Shown: positions 16,880-24,835 of the stretch, piece after piece
Layout of the letters: every line of letters begins with the position of its first letter
Position numbering within the stretch: the first letter of the stretch is position 1
DNA from: an uncultured Eubacteriales bacterium
Lineage (GTDB): Bacteria > Bacillota > Clostridia > Oscillospirales > Acutalibacteraceae
NCBI GenBank assembly: GCA_905198155.1
Contig: CAJKBQ010000034.1
Span: forward strand, 1 to 25,243
DNA: 25,243 bases
Direction of reading: 5' to 3'
The notes under the pieces: model-generated
Databases searched by the model: none
The model's input: only the letters and a program-made list of their open reading frames with translations
What the model was told of the DNA's origin: nothing
Program-made: the position numbers and the translations under genes

Positions 16880-17353
16880 ATGCCGACCGGCAAAACCGAA
16901 TTGAAAACCATTGCCCAAAACAAAAAAGCGTTCCACGACTACTTCGTCCTCGAAAGCGTCGAAGCCGGGATCGAGCTGTGCGGCACCGAAGTCAAGTCGC
17001 TGCGCAAAGGCCAGGTGAACCTGAAGGATGCGTGGTGCGAAGTCAAAAACGGCGAAATGCTGCTCAACGGCGTCCACATCAGCCCGTATGAGCAGGGCAA
17101 TATCTTCAACCGCGATCCGGTGCGCGTGCGGCGGCTGCTGCTGCACAAGCGCGAGATCATGCGGCTGTTCGGGCTGGTGCAGCAGGACGGCTGCGCACTG
17201 ATTCCGCTGTCGCTGTACTTCAAAGGCTCGCGCGTCAAAGTGCAGCTGGGGCTGTGCAAAGGCAAAAAATTGTACGACAAACGGGCAGATATGGCGCGCA
17301 AAGAAGCCAAACGCGACGCCGAGCGCGCACTGAAAGAGCGAAACGCGCAGTAA
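16880..17353 (+). CDS. smpB: SsrA-binding protein SmpB
   Basis: 157 residues from ATG 16880, preceded by AAAGGAGGGG (16864-16873); an upstream in-frame ATG at 16814 lies on the promoter and is rejected. SmpB binds tmRNA and delivers it to stalled ribosomes. Family motifs are NKKAFHDYFVLESVEAGIELCGTEVKSLR, the WCEVKNGEMLLNGVHISPYEQGN region and the basic C-terminal tail (KKLYDKRADMARKEAKRDAERALKER) that enters the empty mRNA channel. It lies 31 bp upstream of its RNA partner and no separate ssrA promoter is convincing, so the two are probably co-transcribed. Confidence 0.97.
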   Translation: MPTGKTELKTIAQNKKAFHDYFVLESVEAGIELCGTEVKSLRKGQVNLKDAWCEVKNGEMLLNGVHISPYEQGNIFNRDPVRVRRLLLHKREIMRLFGLVQQDGCALIPLSLYFKGSRVKVQLGLCKGKKLYDKRADMARKEAKRDAERALKERNAQ

Positions 17354-17384
17354 TTTTGTTTTCTCTCAAAAATCACATAGATAC

Positions 17385-17735
17385 GGGGATGTAAAGGTTT
17401 CGACGGGGACTGTGAATCTCAGTAAGCGGGTCGTGGTGCAGCACCACGCTAAAAGCTGCAAACTTTTCAAAATAAACGACAACAATACTGTTGCTGTTGC
17501 GGCCTAATTAAGGCTGCCGTCTTTGCAGGGAGCACCGCGGCCCTGACAAAGGCGTCGATTAGCGGTGAACATGAACGCAGGCGCGTTCCTGCCTGCGTCA
17601 CGACTTGGGAACTACCGAAGCGTATCGCCTGATCGCCGGAGATACGACGGGGGAATCCTCAAAGACGGTCTGCACCCGGAGAAAGCTGTGACAAGTGGTT
17701 TTCGGACAGGAGTTCGATTCTCCTCATCTCCACCA
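17385..17735 (+). ncRNA. ssrA: Transfer-messenger RNA
   Basis: 351 nt. The 5' end GGGGATG (17385-17391) pairs with CATCTCC (17725-17731), followed by encoded ACCA. TAAAGGTTTCGACGGGG after the acceptor stem and GGTTTTCGGACAGGAGTTCGATTCTCC near the 3' end (T-arm GTTCGATTC) are the tRNA-like domain. The tag region ends in codons for DNNTVAVAA and TAA (17505-17507), a normal degradation tag end. In this sequence, however, the GCA at 17458-17460 that would serve as an alanine resume codon is in a different frame and hits TAA after five codons (see findings). Confidence 0.95.
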
Positions 17736-17737
17736 AC

Positions 17738-17775
17738 AAATCCACCGCATTTTGATCGAATTGCGGTGGATTTTT
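17738..17775 (+). terminator. Intrinsic terminator of ssrA
   Basis: AAATCCACCGCA (17738-17749) pairs perfectly with TGCGGTGGATTT (17762-17773) around a 12-nt loop, with T residues to 17775. It starts 3 nt after the tmRNA CCA end. Confidence 0.9.
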
Positions 17776-17811
17776 ATGCGAAATTTGGAAATGCCGCATT
17801 TGGAGGTAAAA

Positions 17812-18429
17812 ATGTTAGACAGCAAAGGATTTGATTTATGGGCGAACGGATACGATCAATCGGTCGGATTATCAGAAGAAAAAAATACGTATCCGTTTGC
17901 GGGGTACAAAAGCGTTCTTGGGATTATTTACAAAACCATAATGGAAAAGCCCAATCCATCCGTGCTTGACATCGGTTTTGGCACAGGCACGCTGACCAGA
18001 AAATTATACGAGCACGGCTGTACCGTCTATGGACAAGATTTTTCGTCCGGAATGATTGAATTGGCGTTGGAAAAGATGCCAAATGCGCATCTTTACAAAG
18101 GCGATTTCACACGCGGATTGGTGGAACCGCTCAATCAAAAATGCTACGATTTCATTGTTGCGACTTATTCCATCCACCATTTAACGGACAGCCAAAAGGT
18201 TCATTTTCTGAAAGAATTGCGCAATCGCCTGAAAGCGGGCGGCAAGATTCTGATCGGAGACGTCGCCTTTGAGACGCGGGATGAATGGAATCGATGCAAA
18301 GAAGAAAGCGGAGCGCAATGGGACAGCAGCGAAATCTATTGCATTGCCGATGAACTAAGACGGGATTTTCCCCGTTTGCATTTTGAAAAAGTAACATTCT
18401 GTTCCGGCGTCCTGACCATACCCGGATAA
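17812..18429 (+). CDS. SAM-dependent class I methyltransferase
   Basis: 205 residues from ATG 17812 with GGAGG at 17802-17806; further upstream in-frame starts lie on the ssrA terminator. The Rossmann SAM-binding motif is VLDIGFGTG (residues 51-59), with the acidic GQDFS motif II and the later FIVATYSIHHL and LKAGGKILIGDV, typical of small-molecule methyltransferases (methyltransf_11/25 type). The substrate is unknown. The gene is clearly more AT-rich than all its neighbours and uses codons such as AAA, ATT and TTT freely. Since it sits just behind ssrA, a frequent island insertion point, recent acquisition is plausible. No integrase or att duplication is visible. Confidence 0.85.
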   Translation: MLDSKGFDLWANGYDQSVGLSEEKNTYPFAGYKSVLGIIYKTIMEKPNPSVLDIGFGTGTLTRKLYEHGCTVYGQDFSSGMIELALEKMPNAHLYKGDFTRGLVEPLNQKCYDFIVATYSIHHLTDSQKVHFLKELRNRLKAGGKILIGDVAFETRDEWNRCKEESGAQWDSSEIYCIADELRRDFPRLHFEKVTFCSGVLTIPG

Positions 18430-18511
18430 ATTTTGCTTTTGCCTAATAATACCCCATCCGCCCAAAAAGTAAAGCAATTCCCTTACCCCCAACCACAAGG
18501 AGGAAATCAAA

Positions 18512-19720
18512 ATGGAATTTCACAATCGATTCGGAATGTTCATCCACTGGGGCATTTACGCGCAAACCGGTGTGCAGGAGCAGGTGTTTGCGCGGTACGA
18601 CCTGCCGCGCGACGAATACGAGCGCAACGCCGCCGTGTTCAACCCCACCGCGTACGACCCGGAGCAGTGGGTGCTGCTGGCAAAATCCGCCGGAATGCAG
18701 TACATTTGCTTCACCGCAAAGCACCACGACGGCTTCTGTATGTGGGACACCCGGTACACCGACTATAACATCATGCACACGCCGTACGGCAAAGACGTGC
18801 TGCGAATGCTGGCGGACGCGTGCCAAAAGCACGGCATGAAGCTGTCCATCTACTACTCCAACCCCGACTGGCACGACGAATACGGCTACAATCCGGCATC
18901 CACGCACCAATGGAAAGCCCGCCGCGACGTTGCGCCGGACACGGAAAAGCTGCGCGCCTACATCACCAACCAGATCACCGAGCTGCTGACGCAATACGGG
19001 CCGATTTATACGCTGTTTTGGGACATCCCGCCGCGCATCCACGACCCGCGCATCAACGAATTGGTGCGCCGCTTGCAGCCGGGCATTTTGATTAACGACC
19101 GCGGGTTCGACACCGGCGATTTCTCTACGCCGGAACGCGAATATCAGGCCATCGGCACGGCGCCGCGCTTCACCCGCCCCACCGAGGCGTGCAATTCCCT
19201 GGGCGAGCAAAGCTGGGGCTACCGCCAAAACGAGGATTTCTACTCCGCGCGCTACCTGATGTGCGCCATCGACCGCTACATGGCCATGGGTGCCAGCTAC
19301 CTGCTGAACGTGGGGCCGGACGCGCGCGGCGAAATTCCGGACGCGTACGCCCGCCGGCTGCGCCGCATCGGCGATTGGTACAACCGAATGGCCGGCTGCC
19401 TGGAGTCGCACGACCCCGACCCGTTTGAATACGAAATTTTTACCAATGCATACATTGCCGTGCGCAAAAATGGCAAAACCTATTTCCATTTTTACAACGG
19501 CGTCTCGTCGTCGGCGGTGTCGTTCAAAACGTATCCGGCTCTGCCGAAATCGGTGCGCCTGATGAACACCGGCGCGCCGCTGCCTTTCGCCGAGGAGCGT
19601 CTCCCCGGCTGGTTCGACGGGAACACCGGCATCGCCTACCGCTGCCTGCACATCACCGGCATCCCGGTGGACGATCTGGCCAGCGAGCCGGTGGTCATTG
19701 AGGTGGATTGGGGCGTGTAA
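18512..19720 (+). CDS. Alpha-L-fucosidase (GH29 family)
   Basis: 402 residues behind AAGGAGG (18497-18503). It hydrolyses terminal alpha-L-fucosyl residues by a retaining mechanism. The family signature is clear: RFGMFIHWGIYA at the N-terminus, KSAGMQYICFTAKHHDGFCMWDT and YGKDVLRMLADACQKHGMKLSIYYSNPDWH. The likely nucleophile is Asp171 in TLFWDIPP. NVGPDARGEIP is the usual end of the catalytic barrel, and a short beta domain follows. There is no signal peptide, so it should act on imported fucosyl-oligosaccharides in the cytoplasm. No fucose transporter or catabolic gene is beside it in the window. The catalytic acid cannot be placed by eye. Confidence 0.9.
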   Translation: MEFHNRFGMFIHWGIYAQTGVQEQVFARYDLPRDEYERNAAVFNPTAYDPEQWVLLAKSAGMQYICFTAKHHDGFCMWDTRYTDYNIMHTPYGKDVLRMLADACQKHGMKLSIYYSNPDWHDEYGYNPASTHQWKARRDVAPDTEKLRAYITNQITELLTQYGPIYTLFWDIPPRIHDPRINELVRRLQPGILINDRGFDTGDFSTPEREYQAIGTAPRFTRPTEACNSLGEQSWGYRQNEDFYSARYLMCAIDRYMAMGASYLLNVGPDARGEIPDAYARRLRRIGDWYNRMAGCLESHDPDPFEYEIFTNAYIAVRKNGKTYFHFYNGVSSSAVSFKTYPALPKSVRLMNTGAPLPFAEERLPGWFDGNTGIAYRCLHITGIPVDDLASEPVVIEVDWGV

Positions 19721-19726
19721 CGCAAT

Positions 19727-20731
19727 ATGGAGCAGCTGTACGCGGCGTTTTTACTGGAATCCGGCGGCTTCCGACCCCAAGTACCGTTTGATCGGCTGCT
19801 GGACGACCGGTTTTTGGCGTCGCAGGACGACGAATTCCTGTTGGAACTGGAACTGCACGCGTCGGACGCCGAGGCGCTGCACAGCCTGTTTTTGCAGCAT
19901 TGGGCGGACGACGTCTACGCCCTCGACGCCGACGCGCTGAGCCGCTTCCTGATCGCCGGAATGCGGGACGGCTTTTCGCACGATTCGGCGTGCGTGCGCC
20001 GGTTTTGTGCGAACTGCGGCCGGTTGTGGCAGCGTTTGCCCGATTTTCTGCGAATGTGCGCGCCGTTCGACGCGTTCGGCGCGGCAGTGGAATATCCGGA
20101 ATACATGAATTCCGAAGATATCGCAGCGGAGTGTGAAAAAATGCTTTCTTTTTACGATGAATCCCCAACCGCCCCCCGCGCGCTGACGCTTTGCGCGGCA
20201 AAAGCGCTGTTGGCGGAACACCAAATTCAGTTTGACCTGATCGAATATCCCAATGCCGCATCATATTGGAAGCACGCCATGCGTGATGCGGATTTGCGAC
20301 GCGCCCCGGCCGGGAAAACCGTGGTGCTGGTCGTGCGGAGCAATAACGGCGAAAAGCATATCGAACTCGAATTCCGCGCAGAATCGGCGGATTTTGTCTT
20401 GCAAACGGCGCGATTCGGCGAATATGTTTGGGTTTTGACCGAAGAAAACGACCAAACCGGAGCCGATGTGGCCGACCAATTGCTGCAATTCATCCGGAAA
20501 GTGGAAAGCGGCGATTGGGTAGTGGTGGTCACGTACGACACAACGCACCAAAAATGGCTCGAAACGGCTTGCTTCGACCGGCACACCGCCGACACGGACA
20601 TCGGCGAACCGGCGTTCCAAAAAAAGCGCGCAGAAATCGAGAAACCGGCGGGCTTTTTCGCAAAATTATTCCGAGTGCGGATGGAATACGAGATTTACGA
20701 CTGGAATTCGTTCCGGCGCGTGGAGAAATGA
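19727..20731 (+). CDS. Hypothetical protein, 334 residues
   Basis: Begins 6 bp after the fucosidase stop with no clear ribosome binding site, so it is probably translated by coupling. Soluble, with no signal peptide or membrane helix. Residues 1 to about 140 are acidic and helical (LLDDRFLASQDDEFLLELELHA, then a Cys pair in RRFCANCGRLW). Residues of about 150-330 look like an alpha/beta domain (KTVVLVVRSNNGEKHIELEFRA, DWVVVVTYDTTHQKWLETACF). I do not recognise the family and assign no function. Codon composition matches the host, so it is a real resident gene. It converges with the amidotransferase gene across 77 bp. Confidence 0.65.
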   Translation: MEQLYAAFLLESGGFRPQVPFDRLLDDRFLASQDDEFLLELELHASDAEALHSLFLQHWADDVYALDADALSRFLIAGMRDGFSHDSACVRRFCANCGRLWQRLPDFLRMCAPFDAFGAAVEYPEYMNSEDIAAECEKMLSFYDESPTAPRALTLCAAKALLAEHQIQFDLIEYPNAASYWKHAMRDADLRRAPAGKTVVLVVRSNNGEKHIELEFRAESADFVLQTARFGEYVWVLTEENDQTGADVADQLLQFIRKVESGDWVVVVTYDTTHQKWLETACFDRHTADTDIGEPAFQKKRAEIEKPAGFFAKLFRVRMEYEIYDWNSFRRVEK

Positions 20732-20808
20732 GCGGACGCCCTGTATTTGCAGGCGCAGCCCGACGAAGCCCCCAATTTGCCCGGATTTCGGATAATCGCG
20801 GGGAAAAA

Positions 20809-21528
20809 TCAAATAATGGCGTTTGCACGCCCTCCGCACGCCCGCACCAGCGCCCCAAAAATCGCCCGGCTGCGCGCATCCACGCGGAACGACAGCTCCG
20901 GGTGCCACTGCACCGCCCACACGAACCGGTACGCGGGCGCGAATACCGCCTCCACCAGCTCGTCCTCTGACACCGCCATCGGCAGCAGCCGGGGCGACAG
21001 CATCCGAACGGCCTGATGGTGATAGCTGTTGACCCCCAAACGATCATTTCCAATCAATGCCGCCAGCGGCGACCCGGCGGTGACAGTCACCGTGTGGACG
21101 GCGCGGTCATACGGCGGGGTCATATGGTGCGTCGTGCGGGACGGGTGCTCCGTTGGCAAGTCTTGGTACAGCGTGCCGCCGAGCGCCGCATTCAGCAGCT
21201 GAATCCCGCGGCAAATGCCGAGGAGCGGCTTGTCGCGGCGCAAAATTTCGCGCAGCAGCGCGGTTTCCATTGCGTCGCGCGGTGGGCAGGTCTCGCCGCA
21301 GTGCGGTGACGCGGCTGCGCCGTATAATGTTGGATCCACGTCCTGCCCGCCGGGGAACAGGAACCCGTCGCAGTCGTCGGCCAGGGCGCGCAGCTGTGCG
21401 GCGTCATCGGTCAGCGGCAGCATGATCGGGAGACCGCCCGCCTGGGAAATTCCGTCCATATATCCCGGCAGCATCCACAGGGATGAACGTGCCGTGTCGT
21501 ACAATGGTACAATTCCAATTTTTCTCAT
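20809..21528 (-). CDS. Class I glutamine amidotransferase-like (gamma-glutamyl-GABA hydrolase family)
   Basis: 239 residues from ATG 21528; an upstream ATG at 21561 lies in the 5' hairpin and is less likely. The triad is visible: Cys106 in GICRGIQLLN, His209 and Glu211 in VQWHPELS, with the family-typical DGFLFPGGQDVDP and VNSYHHQAV. The family (peptidase C26, PuuD-like) cleaves gamma-glutamyl amides such as gamma-glutamyl-GABA in polyamine breakdown. No other putrescine genes are nearby, so the substrate is open. It has its own promoter and a leader hairpin, separate from the oxidoreductase genes upstream. Confidence 0.85.
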   Translation of the reverse strand: MRKIGIVPLYDTARSSLWMLPGYMDGISQAGGLPIMLPLTDDAAQLRALADDCDGFLFPGGQDVDPTLYGAAASPHCGETCPPRDAMETALLREILRRDKPLLGICRGIQLLNAALGGTLYQDLPTEHPSRTTHHMTPPYDRAVHTVTVTAGSPLAALIGNDRLGVNSYHHQAVRMLSPRLLPMAVSEDELVEAVFAPAYRFVWAVQWHPELSFRVDARSRAIFGALVRACGGRANAII

Positions 21529-21561
21529 CACAATCTGTCCTTTTGGCGAAAATTCATGCAA

Positions 21562-21595
21562 AAAGGCGCTTTGACCGGATCGTCAAAGCGCCTTT
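21562..21595 (-). terminator. Hairpin with U-tract in the 5' leader of the amidotransferase gene
   Basis: AAAGGCGCTTTGAC (21562-21575) and GTCAAAGCGCCTTT (21582-21595) are a perfect 14-bp inverted repeat with a 6-nt loop. On the minus strand it is followed by TTTTTGC, the form of an intrinsic terminator. It lies between the promoter at 21610-21638 and the start at 21528, so it would attenuate that transcript. It also ends read-through from the oxidoreductase operon. Confidence 0.8.
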
Positions 21596-21609
21596 GCTTT
21601 TATGCTCTC

Positions 21610-21638
21610 ATGATACCACATTTGCGGCACAATGTCAA
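21610..21638 (-). promoter_or_regulatory. Minus-strand sigma-A promoter upstream of the amidotransferase gene
   Basis: On the minus strand: TTGACA (21638-21633), 17-bp spacer, TATCAT (21615-21610). Expected transcript start is near 21603, just 8 nt before the leader hairpin. Confidence 0.8.
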
Positions 21639-21689
21639 GGTTTACGGCACAGCAATTTTTACTGTATGCAATGCATCCGAATCTGTCTG

Positions 21690-21725
21690 TGCAAATTCGC
21701 GCAAAGTCTTTCACGCGAATTTGCA
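21690..21725. repeat. 12-bp perfect inverted repeat
   Basis: TGCAAATTCGCG (21690-21701) and CGCGAATTTGCA (21714-21725), 12-nt loop, no T-tract on either side. It lies between the end of an oxidoreductase gene (21749) and the promoter at 21638. It could be an operator or an RNA 3'-end stem. Confidence 0.6.
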
Positions 21726-21748
21726 TCGCAATTGCGGAAACAAGCAAC

Positions 21749-22930
21749 TTACCACCGCACGCTCCACCGTTCGCTGTATGTGCCGGTAGGCTTTTCACTG
21801 TCTGCCGGAGCGACGCGCTTGCCTTTGGATCCCGCGATACGGGCGTTCAGCTGCGCATCAAACGCTGCATCGTCCACCGGCAGCGAAACCCAATCGTTTG
21901 TCCACGCAGAAAGGTACGCCGCGTTGGAGATCGACAATTCGCGAATGCCTTCCGCGCCCGGCGCCAGCAGCGGCGTCCCGAGCCGGATGGCGTCGGAAAA
22001 ATTCTGCAGGATGCCGCGGTGCGCGGGGCCGTTGTCGTTCGGTTCATACACTTCTTCGGTCATCGGCCAGTGCGGGAACCCGGCTTTTTCGGTGAAGCAG
22101 GCTTCGCGCTCCGGCGTTTCCAGCTTCCAAAAGTGCAGTTTGCCGTTTTCCAGCACCAATTTACCGCGGTCGCCGCTGATTTCCAGCCGATTGGTACCGG
22201 GGTATTCGCCGGTCGATGTGATAAACACGGCGGTAGCGCCGTTTTGATATTCCGCATATATGGTTGCGTCGTCTTCGACTTCAATATGGTGATATTTTCC
22301 GTTCGTACAAAACGCACGAATGCGGTTCGGCATCCCGAAAATCCACTGCCACAGATCCAGGTTGTGCGGAGCCTGGTTCAGCAGCACGCCGCCGCCTTCG
22401 CCTGCCCATGTGGCGCGCCATCCGCCGGATTCGTAGTACGACTGGCTGCGGTACCAATTGGTAACCGTCCACACCAAACGCTTCGGCTGGCCGAGCGCGC
22501 CGGACTGCACGATCTCCCGCGCGCGCCGGAAGATGGGGGTGGTGCGCTGGTTCCACATGATGCCAAACACTTTGCCGCTGGCTTCGGCGGCGGCGTTCAT
22601 CCGCCGGACGGCAGACACAGACACGCCCGCCGGTTTTTCGGTAAGGACGTGCAAACCGGATTCAAACGCCGCAATGGCAATTACCGGGTGCAGATAGTGC
22701 GGCGTTGCGATGATGACAGCGTCGATCGTGCCGCTGTGCAGCATTTCCGTATAGTCTGCAAAAATGCCGACATCCGCCGGGAACATTTTGTGTGCCCAGT
22801 CGCGGCGCGGTGCGGCAATATCGCACACGGCAGCCAGGCGCATCCCGTTGATCTTCCCTTCGGCGATGGTTTCGGCGTGTGCGCTGCCCATATTGCCCAG
22901 CCCCACGATGCCGACTCGTACGATTTCCAT
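21749..22930 (-). CDS. Gfo/Idh/MocA family oxidoreductase (copy A)
   Basis: 393 residues from ATG 22930. NAD(P)-dependent dehydrogenase of sugars, inositols or related polyols. The Rossmann motif is GIVGLGNMG near the N-terminus, the catalytic lysine lies in HVLTEKPAGVS, and QAPHNLDLWQWIFG supplies the usual histidine. The longer frame to 23026 is a shadow of the next gene. Compared with copy B it has a longer C-terminal tail (GSKGKRVAPADSEKP and on). It starts 11 bp after copy B ends; the AAAGGA at 22948-22953 is rather far from the ATG. Part of an operon with copy B and the isomerase-like gene. Substrate unknown. Confidence 0.9.
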   Translation of the reverse strand: MEIVRVGIVGLGNMGSAHAETIAEGKINGMRLAAVCDIAAPRRDWAHKMFPADVGIFADYTEMLHSGTIDAVIIATPHYLHPVIAIAAFESGLHVLTEKPAGVSVSAVRRMNAAAEASGKVFGIMWNQRTTPIFRRAREIVQSGALGQPKRLVWTVTNWYRSQSYYESGGWRATWAGEGGGVLLNQAPHNLDLWQWIFGMPNRIRAFCTNGKYHHIEVEDDATIYAEYQNGATAVFITSTGEYPGTNRLEISGDRGKLVLENGKLHFWKLETPEREACFTEKAGFPHWPMTEEVYEPNDNGPAHRGILQNFSDAIRLGTPLLAPGAEGIRELSISNAAYLSAWTNDWVSLPVDDAAFDAQLNARIAGSKGKRVAPADSEKPTGTYSERWSVRW

Positions 22931-22941
22931 AATGATTGAAT

Positions 22942-24000
22942 TCAGTCCTTTCTGATGATATGCCGATCCAGCTGCGCGTCGAATGCGGCGCCGTCTACCG
23001 GCAGCGTCACCCAATCGTCCGTCCACGCGGACAGGTATGCTGCATTGGACAGTGTCAGCGCCGGCAATCCCGATGCGCCGGGCGCGATCAGCGGCGTGCC
23101 CAGCCGAACGGCATCCGAAAAGTTCCGGAGCAGTGCGCGCTGCGGGTTTGGGGCAGGCGGCGATTCTGCTGTTTCCGCGACCGAACGGTGCGCCGCCGTC
23201 TGCCGCAGGCGGATCGTGCCGTTTTCCAGCACCAGGCTGCCGCAGCTGCCGCTGATTTCGAGCCGATTGGTGCCGGGGTATTCACCGGTCGAGGCGATGA
23301 ACACGGCGGTCGCCCCGTTTTTGTATTCCGCATAGATGGTTGCGTCGTCTTCGATCTCGACGGCATGATATTTGCCGAATGCGCAGAACGCGCGCAGACG
23401 GTCGGGCATCCCGAAAATCCATTGCCACAGGTCGAGGTTGTGTGCCGCCTGATTCAGCAGCACGCCGCCGCCTTCGCTCGCCCAAGTGCCGCGCCAGCGG
23501 CCGGAATCGTAATAGGACTGGGTACGGTACCAGTCGGTGACAATCCACACCAGCCGACGGGGCACGCCAAGCGCACCGGAGCGCACAATCGCCCGCGCGC
23601 GGCGGTAAATCGGCAGGGTGCGCCGATCCCACGCGACGCCGAACACCCGATCCGCCGGTGCTGCGGCGATCATCCGGCGGACGTCGGTTACGGATACTCC
23701 GGCGGGTTTTTCGGTAAGCACATGCAGCCCTGCGGCGAACGCGGCTTCGGCAAGCGGCGGGTGCTGCGCGTGCGGGGTGGCGATCAGCACCGCATCGACC
23801 GCACCGCTGCGCATCATCGATTCCGGATCGGCAAACGTGCGGACGCCGGGAAACGCCGCCCGCGCCCATACGCACTGGTCGGGGCGGCGGTCGCTCACCG
23901 CAGTCAGCCGCATCCCGCGGATGCGGCCGTGCGCGATGGATTCTGCGTGCCGGGTGCCCATGGCGCCCAGGCAGATTACGCCCATGCGGACGGGCTGCAT
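22942..24000 (-). CDS. Gfo/Idh/MocA family oxidoreductase (copy B)
   Basis: 352 residues from ATG 24000, whose first base overlaps the stop of the upstream isomerase gene (TAATG), so translation is coupled. Long stretches are identical or nearly so to copy A (HVLTEKPAGVSV; the DLWQWIFGMP, DDATIYAEY and STGEYPGTNRLEISG segments), showing a tandem duplication. The nucleotide-binding motif reads CLGAMG where copy A has GLGNMG, so the first glycine of GxGxxG is a cysteine. Catalytic Lys (EKPAG) and His (QAAHNLDLW) are kept. It is probably active with altered cofactor fit, on a related substrate. Confidence 0.9.
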   Translation of the reverse strand: MQPVRMGVICLGAMGTRHAESIAHGRIRGMRLTAVSDRRPDQCVWARAAFPGVRTFADPESMMRSGAVDAVLIATPHAQHPPLAEAAFAAGLHVLTEKPAGVSVTDVRRMIAAAPADRVFGVAWDRRTLPIYRRARAIVRSGALGVPRRLVWIVTDWYRTQSYYDSGRWRGTWASEGGGVLLNQAAHNLDLWQWIFGMPDRLRAFCAFGKYHAVEIEDDATIYAEYKNGATAVFIASTGEYPGTNRLEISGSCGSLVLENGTIRLRQTAAHRSVAETAESPPAPNPQRALLRNFSDAVRLGTPLIAPGASGLPALTLSNAAYLSAWTDDWVTLPVDGAAFDAQLDRHIIRKD

Positions 24001-24758
24001 TATTTCAGCCCCAGAGACGTGAGATATTGGTAGCTGCGTTTCAGGCAGATGAACGGATCGACCCCGTTGCAGTTGTCCTGCTCCACGAGCAGGTGCTTGG
24101 TGCCGGCCTTTTCGCACGCCGCCAGAATCCGCTCAAAATTCATATTGCCGGATCCGACGGGCGCCATTTTCTGTTCGCCGTGGATCACCTGCATATCTTT
24201 GAGGTGGACGCAGCCCAGGCGGCCGGTGAGTTTTTCGATCCACTGCGCCGGGTCTGCGCCCGCATACTGCGCCCAGTAGGTGTCAAACGTGAAGCCAATT
24301 TCCTGCTCGGTGAAGTCGCGCATGAAATATTCCAGGTAATTCAGCTGTTCCGGACCGGTACGCTCAAATTCGCGGTGATGGTTGTGCATCATCAGCGTTT
24401 TGCCGGCAGCGGCGATTTTGTGCGCGGCTTCGCGGATGTCCTCACGGAAGCCGAAGTAGTTTTCGACCCCGCCCGGCAGGCTGCCGATGCCGATGTAGTC
24501 GCAATGGAAAACATTGTGATCCGCGATGACTTTTTCGGTTTCCAGGATGATTTTGTTCGGGTTGGTGTGCGTGATCGAGCAGGTGAGGCCGTTTTTCGCC
24601 AGCTGCTCGGCCAGCCAATCCGCTTCGTAGTCGCAGGTACCGGAGACTTGGACGTCTTTGTAGCCGATGGCGGCGACTTTTTTCAGCGTTTCGGCAAAAT
24701 CGTTGAGGTTTTTGCAGTAATCCCGCAGCGTAAACAGCTGCGCGCCAAGCGTCATCAT
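24000..24758 (-). CDS. Sugar phosphate isomerase/epimerase (AP-endonuclease-2-like TIM barrel)
   Basis: 252 residues; an AGGAGG (24772-24767) lies 8 nt before ATG 24758 (ATG 24755 also possible). The barrel's metal ligands can be placed in LMMHNHHREFE, TFDTYWAQYAG, CVHLKDM and HLLVEQDNC. The family isomerises or epimerises sugars, inosose or keto-acids and is very often paired with Gfo/Idh/MocA dehydrogenases, as here, where it heads the operon. The exact substrate is not readable from sequence. It is distinct from the barrel fused to the acyl-CoA synthetase at 9478. Confidence 0.9.
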   Translation of the reverse strand: MMTLGAQLFTLRDYCKNLNDFAETLKKVAAIGYKDVQVSGTCDYEADWLAEQLAKNGLTCSITHTNPNKIILETEKVIADHNVFHCDYIGIGSLPGGVENYFGFREDIREAAHKIAAAGKTLMMHNHHREFERTGPEQLNYLEYFMRDFTEQEIGFTFDTYWAQYAGADPAQWIEKLTGRLGCVHLKDMQVIHGEQKMAPVGSGNMNFERILAACEKAGTKHLLVEQDNCNGVDPFICLKRSYQYLTSLGLK

Positions 24759-24835
24759 GATGAATTCCTCCTGATAGGTTTGTTTTTTGGGAATATGCGA
24801 GGAAAATTGCGTTGTCTGGTTGCGGTGCGTCCGAA

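Noticed and set aside
17356..17383. Dedicated ssrA promoter (TTGTTT, 16 bp, TAGATA)
   Set aside because: The -10 would end 1 nt before the mature 5' end, leaving no room for the start site; co-transcription with smpB is simpler.
17695..17811. Longer methyltransferase start within the tmRNA
   Set aside because: It would read through the tmRNA 3' end and its terminator; GGAGG supports ATG 17812.
21632..22939. Long plus-strand frame opposite oxidoreductase copy A, and the similar one at 22936-24033
   Set aside because: They resemble each other only because the genes on the minus strand are duplicates; no motif or RBS supports them.
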